Assembly: GCA_026874595.1 (NCBI GenBank)
Contig: CM049319.1
Coordinates: 3,812,601 to 3,876,600 of the forward strand
Length of the DNA stretch: 64,000 bases
DNA from: Sipunculus nudus
Lineage: Eukaryota > Annelida > Sipuncula > Golfingiida > Sipunculidae
Reading direction: 5' to 3'
Below the pieces are notes generated by a model. It worked only from the letters and a program-made list of their open reading frames with translations. It ran no database searches and was not told the DNA's origin. A program made the position numbers and the translations under genes. Shown here in pieces: positions 11,887 through 20,900 of the stretch (positions within the stretch are counted from its first letter, which is position 1; each line of letters starts with the position of its first letter).

Positions 11887-12783
11887 GTTATTTATATGCT
11901 GGGCACACTAACACATTTTACCAAATGTGCTAGCTAGAGCCGGTTGAGGCCACAGCTAGCCCTCTGTCTTCATTTGTCTAGCGGACGGAGTGCAAAGGAT
12001 CTAGTTTTTAAAGTCATTAGACAGACACGGTTGAGATGATCTGGGATCACCGCCCGGGTTGTCTCTTTACACTATAAAATTTGAGGAGCCAGTAGAGTCA
12101 GACGTGATGCCAACCAAGCCAAGCCAGCGAGAGCCGAGAGGCTGCCACCGTTTTACCCGAACCGGTGACCTGAGGAAAGCCACAATACCCACAACCACAA
12201 AGGCAAAAGCAGCATGCATTCCCTCCACCGATCCCAGCAGCGGAGCTCTAGACCAGCCATGCCAATCGAGAGCCGAACCCGATCAATGAAACGACAGAGC
12301 TTTGAACGAATGCCATTTTATACTTGCAAGTTATATATGCCATTTTGACAACGTAAGCAAGTTTTTTCTTCATAAGCCGGACGGAGTGCATAAGCAACGG
12401 TCTGCGCAACAATTAATCACCATGTTCTAATGACCGGACTGCTGGTAATTTCAACGAGATTGCGTGGTGCATGTTTTATATTTCAGCTGGGTGAACCAGG
12501 AGGTGATGATGTAACACATGTACATCGCTGGCTGTAACAATCGTGCCAGTTCACTAGGACAGGCACCCAGCACACAGGGTTACAACAAGTGCTACGCAGA
12601 ATTGTATAAATGAAGGCTTGTTTCTGTAGTCATCTGGTGGTAAAATTTTGAACTATTAAGGGGTCCGGCTATTTCGAAATGTCTTATCTGCCTGGAATTG
12701 GATGGGCTCAGATTAAAAAGCAGAATGGAAGATACAGATATTATAAAAAGGAGGATCCATGTAGTTTATGTGTGACGAATGGG
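11887..12783. other. GC-richer region, function unknown
   Basis: From about 11940 to 12300 the sequence is clearly richer in GC than its surroundings and contains a 76-codon frame (12059-12289) rich in Pro, Thr, Arg and Ser. No family is recognised and no strong splice boundary brackets it. It could be an old retroelement fragment or an untranslated exon. From 12300 to 12783 nothing is recognised. Confidence 0.3.
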
Positions 12784-12788
12784 AAAAA
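12784..12788 (-). terminator. Pol III terminator of tRNA-Val
   Basis: AAAAA on the plus strand, so TTTTT on the minus strand, 9 nt past the tRNA 3' end. This is the normal position and form of an RNA polymerase III terminator. Confidence 0.75.
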
Positions 12789-12797
12789 TGATGCTCT

Positions 12798-12870
12798 TGG
12801 TTCAGCCCGGGCTCGAACCGGGGACCTTTCGCGTGTTAGGCGAACGTGATAACCACTACACTACTGAACC
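12798..12870 (-). tRNA. tRNA-Val (anticodon AAC)
   Basis: A 73-nt cloverleaf on the minus strand. The 7-bp acceptor stem is GGTTCAG paired perfectly with CTGAACC, and A is the discriminator base. The D-arm contains TAGTGTAGTGGTTATCA, which includes the A box. The anticodon stem TTCGC/GCGAA encloses the loop CTAACAC, placing AAC in the anticodon. The T-arm has GGTTCGAGCCC (B box). The body closely resembles animal tRNA-Val(AAC), which reads GUU (and, after A-to-I editing, other GUN) codons. No intron is present and the 3' CCA is not encoded, as is usual for nuclear genes. The T5 terminator and intact stems suggest a functional gene. Confidence 0.95.
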
Positions 12871-13099
12871 GGTTGATAACAGTCAGAGAAATCATGGCAT
12901 TTAAATAGTATATATCAAACGAATACTTAGTATCACTGTTAATTTTATAAGTATGCCATTAAAATCAATACTTATCTATAGTTTTTTCAGCTCTTATATT
13001 ACTAGCAATTTTATGAAAGAGTGTCTGCTTTTCTGATATATTTCTATTAATAATGTTCTGATCTTCAAAATTTTATATATGACATGTATTTTAAACCAA

Positions 13100-13592
13100 A
13101 TAATCATTATGCTTTCAGTATTTAATCCATACAGTTTACCAAATCGTCCTCTTAACAAAATCGAGCATTCAGTGTAACTGGCCCGAAACTCTGGAATGAC
13201 CTACCAGATACTCTAGGAGAAGCCACCAGTCTCTGAGAATTTAAAGTAAATCAAAATCATATTTGTTCAGGGAATATTTTTATGCCTAGTTTTTTATACG
13301 ATGTTTCAGGATAATATATATATATTGATAGTGAAATTTTTAATCATTTTAGTGGAATTTTAATAGCTTTAATATATAATTGATATTTTTTTAGATGTCT
13401 CATTAAATATTGTTGAATGTAATATTTTAGCCAATTGGACTTAATTTATTTAATATTCTAACAATAGTATGTTTAATGATTGCTAATTGTGTACTAATTA
13501 TGTAATAGCGTTTTAGAGCATGTATCATCATGGATTTTACACTTTACAAAATAAATTATTATTATTATTATTACTTCTATTATTATAATTAA
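13100..13592 (+). mobile_element. 3' end of a non-LTR retrotransposon (LINE)
   Basis: From 13162 a decayed frame reads AFSVTGPKLWNDLPDTL and then EFKVN, the usual C-terminal tail of CR1/L2/Jockey-type ORF2 reverse transcriptases (FS..GP.LWN.LP...). A TGA interrupts it at about 13234. After an AT-rich 3' untranslated part, the element ends in AATAAATTATTATTATTATT (about 13550-13574), the short tandem tail common to such LINEs. It is 5'-truncated and non-coding. Confidence 0.75.
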
Positions 13593-14435
13593 TATTTTTG
13601 TATATATTATCCTGTTAACATTTGTTAGAACATTTCTTTTTCAATTTTATTTAAAGCCAGCTACTCACCTTCATTATCTGTAAAATTTGTTATTATTGGC
13701 TTTTTGTACTTATATATTTAATGAAGGTAATTCTTAAGAAAGGTTTTAATAATGCCTCGGTGATGGAGATGTTACCTTGTTTATCAGCAGGCTATTAGTA
13801 AACACATAACATGCGCCCATCTTGACATCCAAAAATAATATGTAGCTGTAGCTTAAAGTAATTGGTCGCATATGCGAGGAATTTGAAAAGTAACCAGTAG
13901 AAAAACGCCATTTGCAAATCTCTGGTTCGTCTTACTTGCCGCCATGCAGATTCCCTTGGTGAATGTGTCTTGATTAATTTTTAGGACGCCCCACATGTTA
14001 TAAACATGTATATATAAACAAAACGACCAGCAAGGGATCGGCGTTTTCTGGCCTATCTTTATGAACGGTTTTAGAAATTATCTATAGTTAATATCGTCGG
14101 ATATCGGAATGAGCCCCTTTAAGTGTAAGTGTAACATTTTAAAAATAAAAACATTGTTTCATACCATTCTTAGGATTTCATTGAAATATTTCCTTCAAAA
14201 AGAAATATTTATCTTGTTAGGGTTAATAGTTTGAAGTTAAAGATGCTGGTATATATATAATTAATATTAATGCTTTCTTAACATCATATTAGGAAGAAAA
14301 TGCCTTATTTAAAAAGTTTCTGCAATGATCCTTTTATCTTTGAAATATTTTGGGAAAAAATCTTAAATATTTGTTTGAAAAACGTTCTCTTTAAATATCT
14401 GTGCAACATGCTGAAAATGTTCAAAAAACATATTT

Positions 14436-14439
<4 letters not shown>
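13593..14439. other. AT-rich DNA with one dispersed repeat
   Basis: At 14033-14122 lies a minus-orientation copy of the AAAGGGGCC family seen at 2847-2940: GGGATC, CGTTTTCTGGCCTAT and GATATCGGAATGAGCCCCTTT in the reverse order. A TTAAAGCCAGCTA start near 13653 resembles one near 5816. No gene is seen. Confidence 0.5.
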
Positions 14440-14509
<70 letters not shown>

Positions 14510-14620
14510 AAGTGCTGGTGTCAATTCCAACCCGCTAGAAAATTTCGTTTAGTAGATTTGTGGAAATCCTGCTAAGAATGCATTGAAACCAACAAACTAT
14601 ATACCTATAGTAACAAACAT

Positions 14621-14656
<36 letters not shown>

Positions 14657-14707
14657 GAAGAGAGAGAGAGAGGAAGAGAGAGAGAGAGGAAGAGAGAGAG
14701 AGAGAGA
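14440..14707. repeat. (TA)n and (AG)n microsatellites
   Basis: (TA)n runs 14440-14507. An (AG)n tract interrupted by a G run and by GGAAG runs 14621-14707. The first 14 codons' worth of TA repeat lies in an open frame of 91 codons that has no coding significance. The 145 bp up to 14851 are unremarkable. Confidence 0.9.
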
Positions 14708-14851
14708 TATGAAAGTAATAACCTTATTTTAATATATGAATAATGTAAAAAAATATGAAATCAAAGATTTGAAAATTGTTCAGATTTATCTGAGAGGGAA
14801 CAAATTACCGAAATAAATGTGCATGACAAAGCCATCACTGCTTATACCCTA

Positions 14852-15754
14852 TGTAACGTTTTTACCCCTTTTTACATTAACCCGAACTCTGGCCGTTATG
14901 AACTAATCCGGGAAAGGGAGTAACTATGCGGGTTTGCTGGTCCCCGCAAAGCGTCACCTAGTCTTGTTAAATATTTAAGACCGGAAATGTCAAAAAATGC
15001 CACAGGGGGTTAATCCCTGTGTGGAGACTTCTCGTTGTGTTTTAACTTCCAAAATAACTAACTCCCACGTAAAACAAAACACATTTAATACAAAAATAAA
15101 GTTATACAGAGAATGATCGGACAATCCAAACACCTAGAATCGCCCGCTTAACACAAACACATGTAAATCTTATCCACAATTAAGTCTGTATCGGCAGCAT
15201 TTTAAACATTACAAGACCTTCGTGCAGCCTCCATTACTGGCTCACACACGACAAACTTTCTATCGGTATAGTCACATAAAAGACTACAATAGCCAAAATA
15301 TTCCTTCCCCCGTATCCTAGTACAATGTGTGTTTACTCTAAAGTTACAGCATTAAGCTAACCCGGCAGCACAAACTGCAGCCCAACAAAGTTAAGCCCAC
15401 GTCTATCTATAAAAAAAAGACCCCCGGTACGGCTCAGCCGTCCTCACCTCAGGATGTTCGCTGCTCGAAGTGAAGCGCATCAGCGCTCGCAACTTGTCGA
15501 CTAATCGCTAAGCCAATCAGAATCCGAGCTGGCTCCACAGCAAAGGTCAAGTGCGGCCGGTAGAGTTCAAGTGCGGCCGGCCGCACCTGACCTCTGACCC
15601 AGCTGACGAAATACATTGAGCTATTTATAGAAAAGCACTACACTACACAACCGGAGCATTAAATAAGTCAAGTTACACCGTCAAGAACAAGGAATAATAA
15701 ATAGAAAAATACAGGGAAAAATATAGGTTTCACATAAAGGCCAAACTCGTTACA
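14852..15754 (-). repeat. 3' long terminal repeat (903 bp)
   Basis: The ends TGTAACG/CGTTACA form a 7-bp inverted repeat with the canonical TG...CA termini, and a polypurine tract adjoins the upstream end. On the minus strand TATAAATAG (15629-15621) is a probable core promoter about 125 bp from the LTR start. An ATTAAA at 15089-15084 could serve as a poly(A) signal. Just downstream of the TATA box is the 16-bp perfect palindrome GTGCGGCCGGCCGCAC (15571-15586), preceded by a second copy of TCAAGTGCGGCCGG (15547-15560). The LTR assignment rests on one copy, since no second LTR is in the window. Confidence 0.8.
15621..15629 (-). promoter_or_regulatory. TATA box in the LTR
   Basis: TATAAATAG on the minus strand, in the expected U3 position of the LTR. 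Transcription would start roughly 25-30 bp downstream, close to the GTGCGGCC palindrome. Confidence 0.5.
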
Positions 15755-15771
15755 TTCCACCCCCCTTACAC
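15755..15771 (-). promoter_or_regulatory. polypurine tract (plus-strand primer site)
   Basis: On the minus strand AAGGGGGGTGGAA lies immediately before the LTR's TG. This is the position and composition expected of the primer for second-strand synthesis in LTR elements, and it fixes the LTR boundary at 15754. Confidence 0.8.
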
Positions 15772-16179
15772 TAAGCTCGTCCTCGAGCTGACACTGTGCT
15801 CCTCTCGTTAGAACAAAACACTACCTGAAACCAATTGCAACTTTACAATATAACAAAAATTCCCTGAATAGCATTTACAACAAACTTAAATAGAGAATTA
15901 CACATATCAACCAAAGAGAAATTGGCAATTACACATATTTGCAATTGCACAGTAAGAAGACAAGGTCTACAACAAAATTTACTTAAACAAAATATACATC
16001 AACATAACCACACCGTTACAGTTATTTACAGAAGAAGATATTTATGCAGCATTCACATATCTCTACATTTACACAATTTTAATGTTAACCCTGAAAATAG
16101 CCTGCAAAACATTACATGCACGACACGTGATTTCACTGAGTTTATTCCTCGGCCTCCTCTATCCTCTTCTCCCGCGCTC

Positions 16180-17325
16180 CTACATCCCAGCAGGGCCTCC
16201 ATCTTCTTCCATCTTCTTGGTCCTCTCGTCCTCTGTCGTATGTCCTCCACAGGCCTCCTTCAGCACTTTTCGGAGACACTCATTCTCCTTCTTCAAGTCG
16301 TCGTTCTCACGCTCTACCCTTTTTCTTGCTGACCGTTGTACCTCCACCTGGTTTATCCAACTTTTCGTTTCCGCCTCCTTCAGCACTTTCTTAATCTCCT
16401 TTTCTCTCTCCTGAAGAGAATCAATCTGCCGCCTGACGGTAGCCAGCTCATCGAGGAGACGCTGACGGTCCGTTACAGGGGCGGTGGTAGTGACAGCTGT
16501 GGAGGTGGTGGTGACAGTGAGCCCCTGCACCGATCGCGAGAGCTCCGGTACCCCGAGATACCGAAAAATTTTATACTCGCTGGCTACGTCCTCCTGAGGA
16601 TCTGCGGCTGGCGGTGTGATGCTCTGCGACACATCACTCTCACTGTCTACTGAGGATGAGTCACTTGACCCAAAGTCGAGATCCACCGGTAGGCCCGTGT
16701 GGGGATTCTTAGGGAACGCCAGATCCCCAGGATCACAATATTGTGGGTTGGCTTGTCTGATGCGACTCAGGTCAGCGGTCACAAGAGCCCGGCGGTGCTT
16801 GTTCCTGGCGTGCCGCCTAACCATGTCCCCACGGACATTTCTGTACGCACAATCCGGGCAGCAATATTGGACCACATGTTCGATATGGTACTGCCTCAAA
16901 TGATGTACCAGTCCCTTCAGCCGCGTGTAAGTTGCTGGTCCCGGCGCTGTACAGCGCCTCACCTCGCACTTCCAGACACCTTCGGGAGTCTTCCACGTGG
17001 GTGCCTTATCCGCCCTCCTATTCCGCGTGACCACACTGCGCATCCTGCCACTGGCTGTAGCGATGGGCTCCCCTCCCCTCGGTGTACCAGACTCCTCAGC
17101 CGTTGATGGTGGACTCCTCCTGGGTAGGGGCCTAGCCTTCTCTTCACCTCCACGGCACGCCACCGGTGTTTGCCCTGATTCCACGCCCAAATGGCTGGAA
17201 TCGGTCGCAGCTTCCAGTAGGTCCATGAAGTTCCCCTCATCGTAGCTGATCTCCAAACCTTCGTTTGGCAACTCGTCGAACAGGTCCAGAACAAACTCTT
17301 GCTGCTCGCCTCCATCCATCTTCAC
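16180..17325 (-). CDS. retrotransposon extra ORF: zinc-finger and coiled-coil protein
   Basis: Intact 381-codon ORF, MKMDGG to TAG-type end, with a second in-frame Met at residue 3. Residues 1-45 are acidic. Residues 60-110 are Pro/Arg/Ser-rich and basic. Residues 120-147 form a CCHH-like finger (C120, C125, H141/H142, H147). Residues 156-177 form a standard C2H2 finger (C156-x2-C159-x12-H172-x4-H177). Residues 218-245 are Ser/Asp-rich, 268-284 Thr/Val-rich, and about 285-358 form a strong Leu/Glu/Lys coiled coil. It lies 158 bp after the pol stop and about 410 bp before the polypurine tract, all in the same orientation, so it is most simply an accessory ORF of the element. Zinc fingers plus a dimerising coiled coil suggest nucleic-acid binding as an oligomer; this is inference. 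It lacks CCHC knuckles, so it is not a gag nucleocapsid, and it has no signal peptide or membrane segment, so it is not an envelope. A captured host gene is the alternative. Four other long frames on this stretch are shadows. Confidence 0.75.
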   Translation of the reverse strand: MKMDGGEQQEFVLDLFDELPNEGLEISYDEGNFMDLLEAATDSSHLGVESGQTPVACRGGEEKARPLPRRSPPSTAEESGTPRGGEPIATASGRMRSVVTRNRRADKAPTWKTPEGVWKCEVRRCTAPGPATYTRLKGLVHHLRQYHIEHVVQYCCPDCAYRNVRGDMVRRHARNKHRRALVTADLSRIRQANPQYCDPGDLAFPKNPHTGLPVDLDFGSSDSSSVDSESDVSQSITPPAADPQEDVASEYKIFRYLGVPELSRSVQGLTVTTTSTAVTTTAPVTDRQRLLDELATVRRQIDSLQEREKEIKKVLKEAETKSWINQVEVQRSARKRVERENDDLKKENECLRKVLKEACGGHTTEDERTKKMEEDGGPAGM

Positions 17326-17482
17326 CCGTCAGCAGCTCCTTATTTATGGGGTTTCGTCCGTCAACTGTATCTCAAAGACAAAAGAAAGGGGTTAAGTATG
17401 TTCACTTAAGTTAGCACGTCATGAACAAACAAACAAACAAAAAAAATTAAATAACCTAAGTGCACTAGTGAACCCTTCATTA

Positions 17483-17920
17483 TTAAGAATCAATTAGCCG
17501 CCTTGGAGGGCGCCGTTCACGACCACTGCGGCGAGGAGCTTCCACTCCATGAGAGTCTGAAACGGTTTGACTGGTTTGCTCTTGTGGGATCCTCCCATTA
17601 TTAGTCTCTATCTGCGATGCCGGACACTGTGTGGTAGTCTGTGCAATATCTTCGCATTCGCTGTCAGCAACAACATTGATAGCCTGGGTTGCGGTGGCCT
17701 TCTCGTACTCCTGAGTTTCCTCCTGGACTACATCATCCCCTGGCAGGGCCTCTGATACACGACAAGCCTCTGGCGACGTTTCATCCTCCTCCGCTGGGAT
17801 TTCAAGCCAACAGTGCGGTTTTTCGTCGCCATCATCAAAATGTGCTTGTTTTAGGTCATTAATGTGGACTATTCTCGGCTTCGCCCGTTGAGTCTGTTCC
17901 CTGCAAACACAGTACGTAAA
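17483..17920 (-). pseudogene. C-terminal tail of gypsy-type pol (integrase end), truncated
   Basis: An open minus-strand frame of about 145 codons ends in TAA TAA TGA (first stop 17485-17483). Near its start it contains PRIVHINDLKQAHF, matching the (V/I)VH(V/I)(N/D)xLK motif after the GPY/F module of gypsy integrases. It closes with RRSGRERRPPRRLIDS, the basic RRS.R.RRPP..L tail found at the end of many gypsy Pol proteins. The middle is acidic and low in hydrophobic residues. Upstream reading stays open only to about 17935 and then enters satellite DNA, so everything N-terminal is lost. A TGTTTGCAG at 17909-17901 resembles a splice acceptor, but the frame stays plausible across it. Confidence 0.75.
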
Positions 17921-17924
17921 CCTA

Positions 17925-20900
17925 ACGTTCGTGGAAAGTTACAGGTCATAACATTATTTAGAAACGTGCAGGCAACGTCAAGTTTACGTCATATTGAAAT
18001 ACAGGAACGTCCGTCCAAGGTACTTCATGTAACGTTTTAATATAACCTTGTATTTACATCTAAAGAACGTTGAACTGTACTTCCAAAACGCCTTTGGTTA
18101 AAACGCATTGGATTGTTATTATGTAACGTACATCAAACGTTATGTACACGTAAATGGGCACGTTCTGAATTTCGAACAGGTTCCTTATTCTGCAATATTG
18201 TTTAAAAACATTTGTAAAACATGGTGCGAACGTTATACTTAACGTCGTAACTACTCTAAAGTAAAATATTTTTGGCAACAGCAAACGGACGTTTTAGAAA
18301 CGTTGCATTAAAAGTTTTTTATGTTGTGCATGCGGTTAGGTTTGCGACGTTTTCCGGCACGTTATATGGACGTATCGTAAACATTGCAAAGTTTCGGTTC
18401 AATATGTTTAATTTACAAATATACGCAACGTTATTTCAAACATTAATATACGGTTTTACATCCGATACGGTGGACAATGTAAAGCTAATGAAAATACAGT
18501 TTTTAACGACGCTGTATACAACGGTCAAGAAACATGTTGGGAACGTTATAGTGAACGTCTGCAATACCCGGAAGTAAAACATTTTAGGCAATGTCGAAGA
18601 GACGTCTGCAAAATGTTACACATAACGTTTCACATGTTATGCATATGGTTACATTTGGGACGTTGTTTTGCACGTAAAATGTACGTATCCTAAACATTGC
18701 AAATTAGTCGGGTCTGTGAATGTAATTTTCAAATATACACAAAGTTATTTAAAATATAGACATACTGTTATATATACGTTATGGTGCACAATCTAAAACA
18801 GGTGAAAATACAGATTTCTACTGCGCTGTATACAACGTATTTGACACATGCTGAGAACGTTTTATTGGAAGTCCTAAAAGAAGGAAAGTATAACATATTA
18901 GGAAATGTTATAGAGACGTTTGCAAAATGTTACACATAACGTTATACATGTTGTGCGTGTGGTTACATTTGCGACGTTGTTTTGGCACGTAAAATTAACG
19001 TATCCTAAACATTGCAAATTAGTCGGTTCAATATGTTTAAATTACAAATATACTCAACATTACTTCAAACATTAATATACGGTTTTATATACGATACAGT
19101 GGACAATGTAAAGCTGATGAAAATACAGATTTTACGACGCTGCAGTATACAACGGTCAAGAAACATGTTGGGAACGTTAGGGTGAACGTCTGCAATTCCC
19201 GGAAGTATAACATTTTAGGCAATGTCGAAGAGACGTCTGCAAAATGTTACACACAACGTTTCACATGTTGTGCATATGGTTACATTTTTGACATGGTTTT
19301 GCACGTAAAATGTACGTATCCTAAACATTGCAAATTAGTCGGGTCTGTGAATGTAATTTTCAAATATACACAAAGTTATTTAAAATATAGATATACTGTT
19401 ATATATGCGTTATGGTGCACAATCTAAAACAGGTGAAAATACAGATTTTTACTACGCTGTATACAACGTATTTGACACATGCTGAGAACGTTTTATTGGA
19501 CGTCCTAAAAGTCCGAAAGTATAACATACTAGGAAATGTTATAGAGACATTTGCAAAATGAAACACATAACGTTATACATGTTGTGCTTGTGGTTACATT
19601 TGCGACGTTGTTTTGGCACGTAAAATTAACGTACCCTAAACATTGCAAATTAGTCGGTTCAATATGCTTAAATTACAAATATACTCAACATTTTTTCAAA
19701 CATTAATATACGGTTTTATATACGATACGGTACACAATGTAAAGCTGATGAAAATACAGATTTTTACGACGCTGTATATAACGGTCAAGAAACATGTTGG
19801 GAACGTTATGGTGAACGTCTGCAATACCCGGAAGTATAACATTTTAGGCAATGTCGAAGAGACGTCTGCAAAATGTTACACACAACGTTTCACATGTTGT
19901 GCATATGGTTACATTTGCGACGTTGTCGTGCACGTAAAACGTACGTATCCTAAACATTGCAAATTAGTCGGGTCTGTGAATGTAATTTTCAAATATACAC
20001 AAAGTTATTTAAAATATAGATATACTGTTATTTATACGTTATGATGCACATCCTGAAACAGGTGAAAATACAGATTTCTACTGCGCTGTATACAACGTAT
20101 TTGACACATGCTGAGAACGTTTTATTGGACGTCCTAAAAGTTGGAAAGTATAACCTATTAGGAAATGTTATAGAGATGTTTGCTAAATGTAACACATAAC
20201 GTTATACATTTTGTGCGTGTGGTTACATTTGCGACGTTGTTTTGGCGCGTAAAATTAACGTATCCTAAACATTGCAAATTAGTCGGTTCAATATGTTTAA
20301 ATTACAAATATACTCAACGTTTTTTCAAACATTAATATACGGTTTTATATACGATACGGTGGACAAAGTAAAGCTGATGAAAATACAGATTTTTACGACG
20401 CTGTATACAACGGTCAAGAAACATGTTGGGAACGTTATGGTGAACGTCTGCAATATTATGAAGTGTAACATTTTAGGCAATGTCGAAGAGACGTCTGCAA
20501 AATGTTACACATAACGTTTCACATGTTGTGCATGTAGTTAAATTTGCGATGTTGTTTTGGTACGTAAAATGTACACATTCTTAACGTTGCGAATTAGTCG
20601 GGTCTGAGAATGTAATTTACGAATATACACAATGTTTTTTTATTCATAGATATACGGTTATCTATACGTTACGGTGCACAATCTAAAACTGGTGGAAATA
20701 CGGATTACACTGCTCTGTATGCAACGTATTTGTCACATGCTATGAACGGTTTTCTGGGACGATCAAAACACTCGCTAATATACCTTATTAGGCAATGTTA
20801 TAGAGACGTTTGCAAAATGTTACACATAACGTTATACATGTTGTGCGTGTGGTTACATTTGCGACGTTGTTTTGGCACGTAAAATTAACGTATCCTAAAC

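Larger units (their letters stand above)
14852..17930 (-). mobile_element. LTR retrotransposon, 3' portion, 5'-truncated
   Basis: Read on the minus strand the order is: C-terminal tail of a pol polyprotein (to 17483), an intact 381-codon extra ORF (17325-16180), a polypurine tract (15771-15755) and an LTR beginning TGTAACG and ending CGTTACA (15754-14852). The pol tail is of the Ty3/gypsy style. Gag, protease, reverse transcriptase, RNase H, most of integrase and the 5' LTR are missing. Homology ends at about 17900-17935, where the ACGT-rich satellite begins. The 5-bp sequence outside the LTR is CCCTA (14847-14851), but the partner target-site copy cannot be checked. An extra ORF between pol and the 3' LTR occupies the position where env-like genes sit in some gypsy lineages; this one looks like a DNA-binding protein, not an envelope. 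Confidence 0.8.

Noticed and set aside
11394-11933. 179-codon ORF
   Set aside because: Its second half is the MITE at 11670-11881 and includes a poly-Pro/Gly stretch from C and G runs. No family resemblance.
12059-12289. 76-codon GC-rich ORF as a gene
   Set aside because: No recognisable domain or splice boundary. Kept only as a GC-richer region of unknown nature.
15922-17106. plus-strand and alternative-frame ORFs of 62-136 codons over the retrotransposon
   Set aside because: Shadows of the 381-codon minus-strand ORF or of the LTR-proximal non-coding part.
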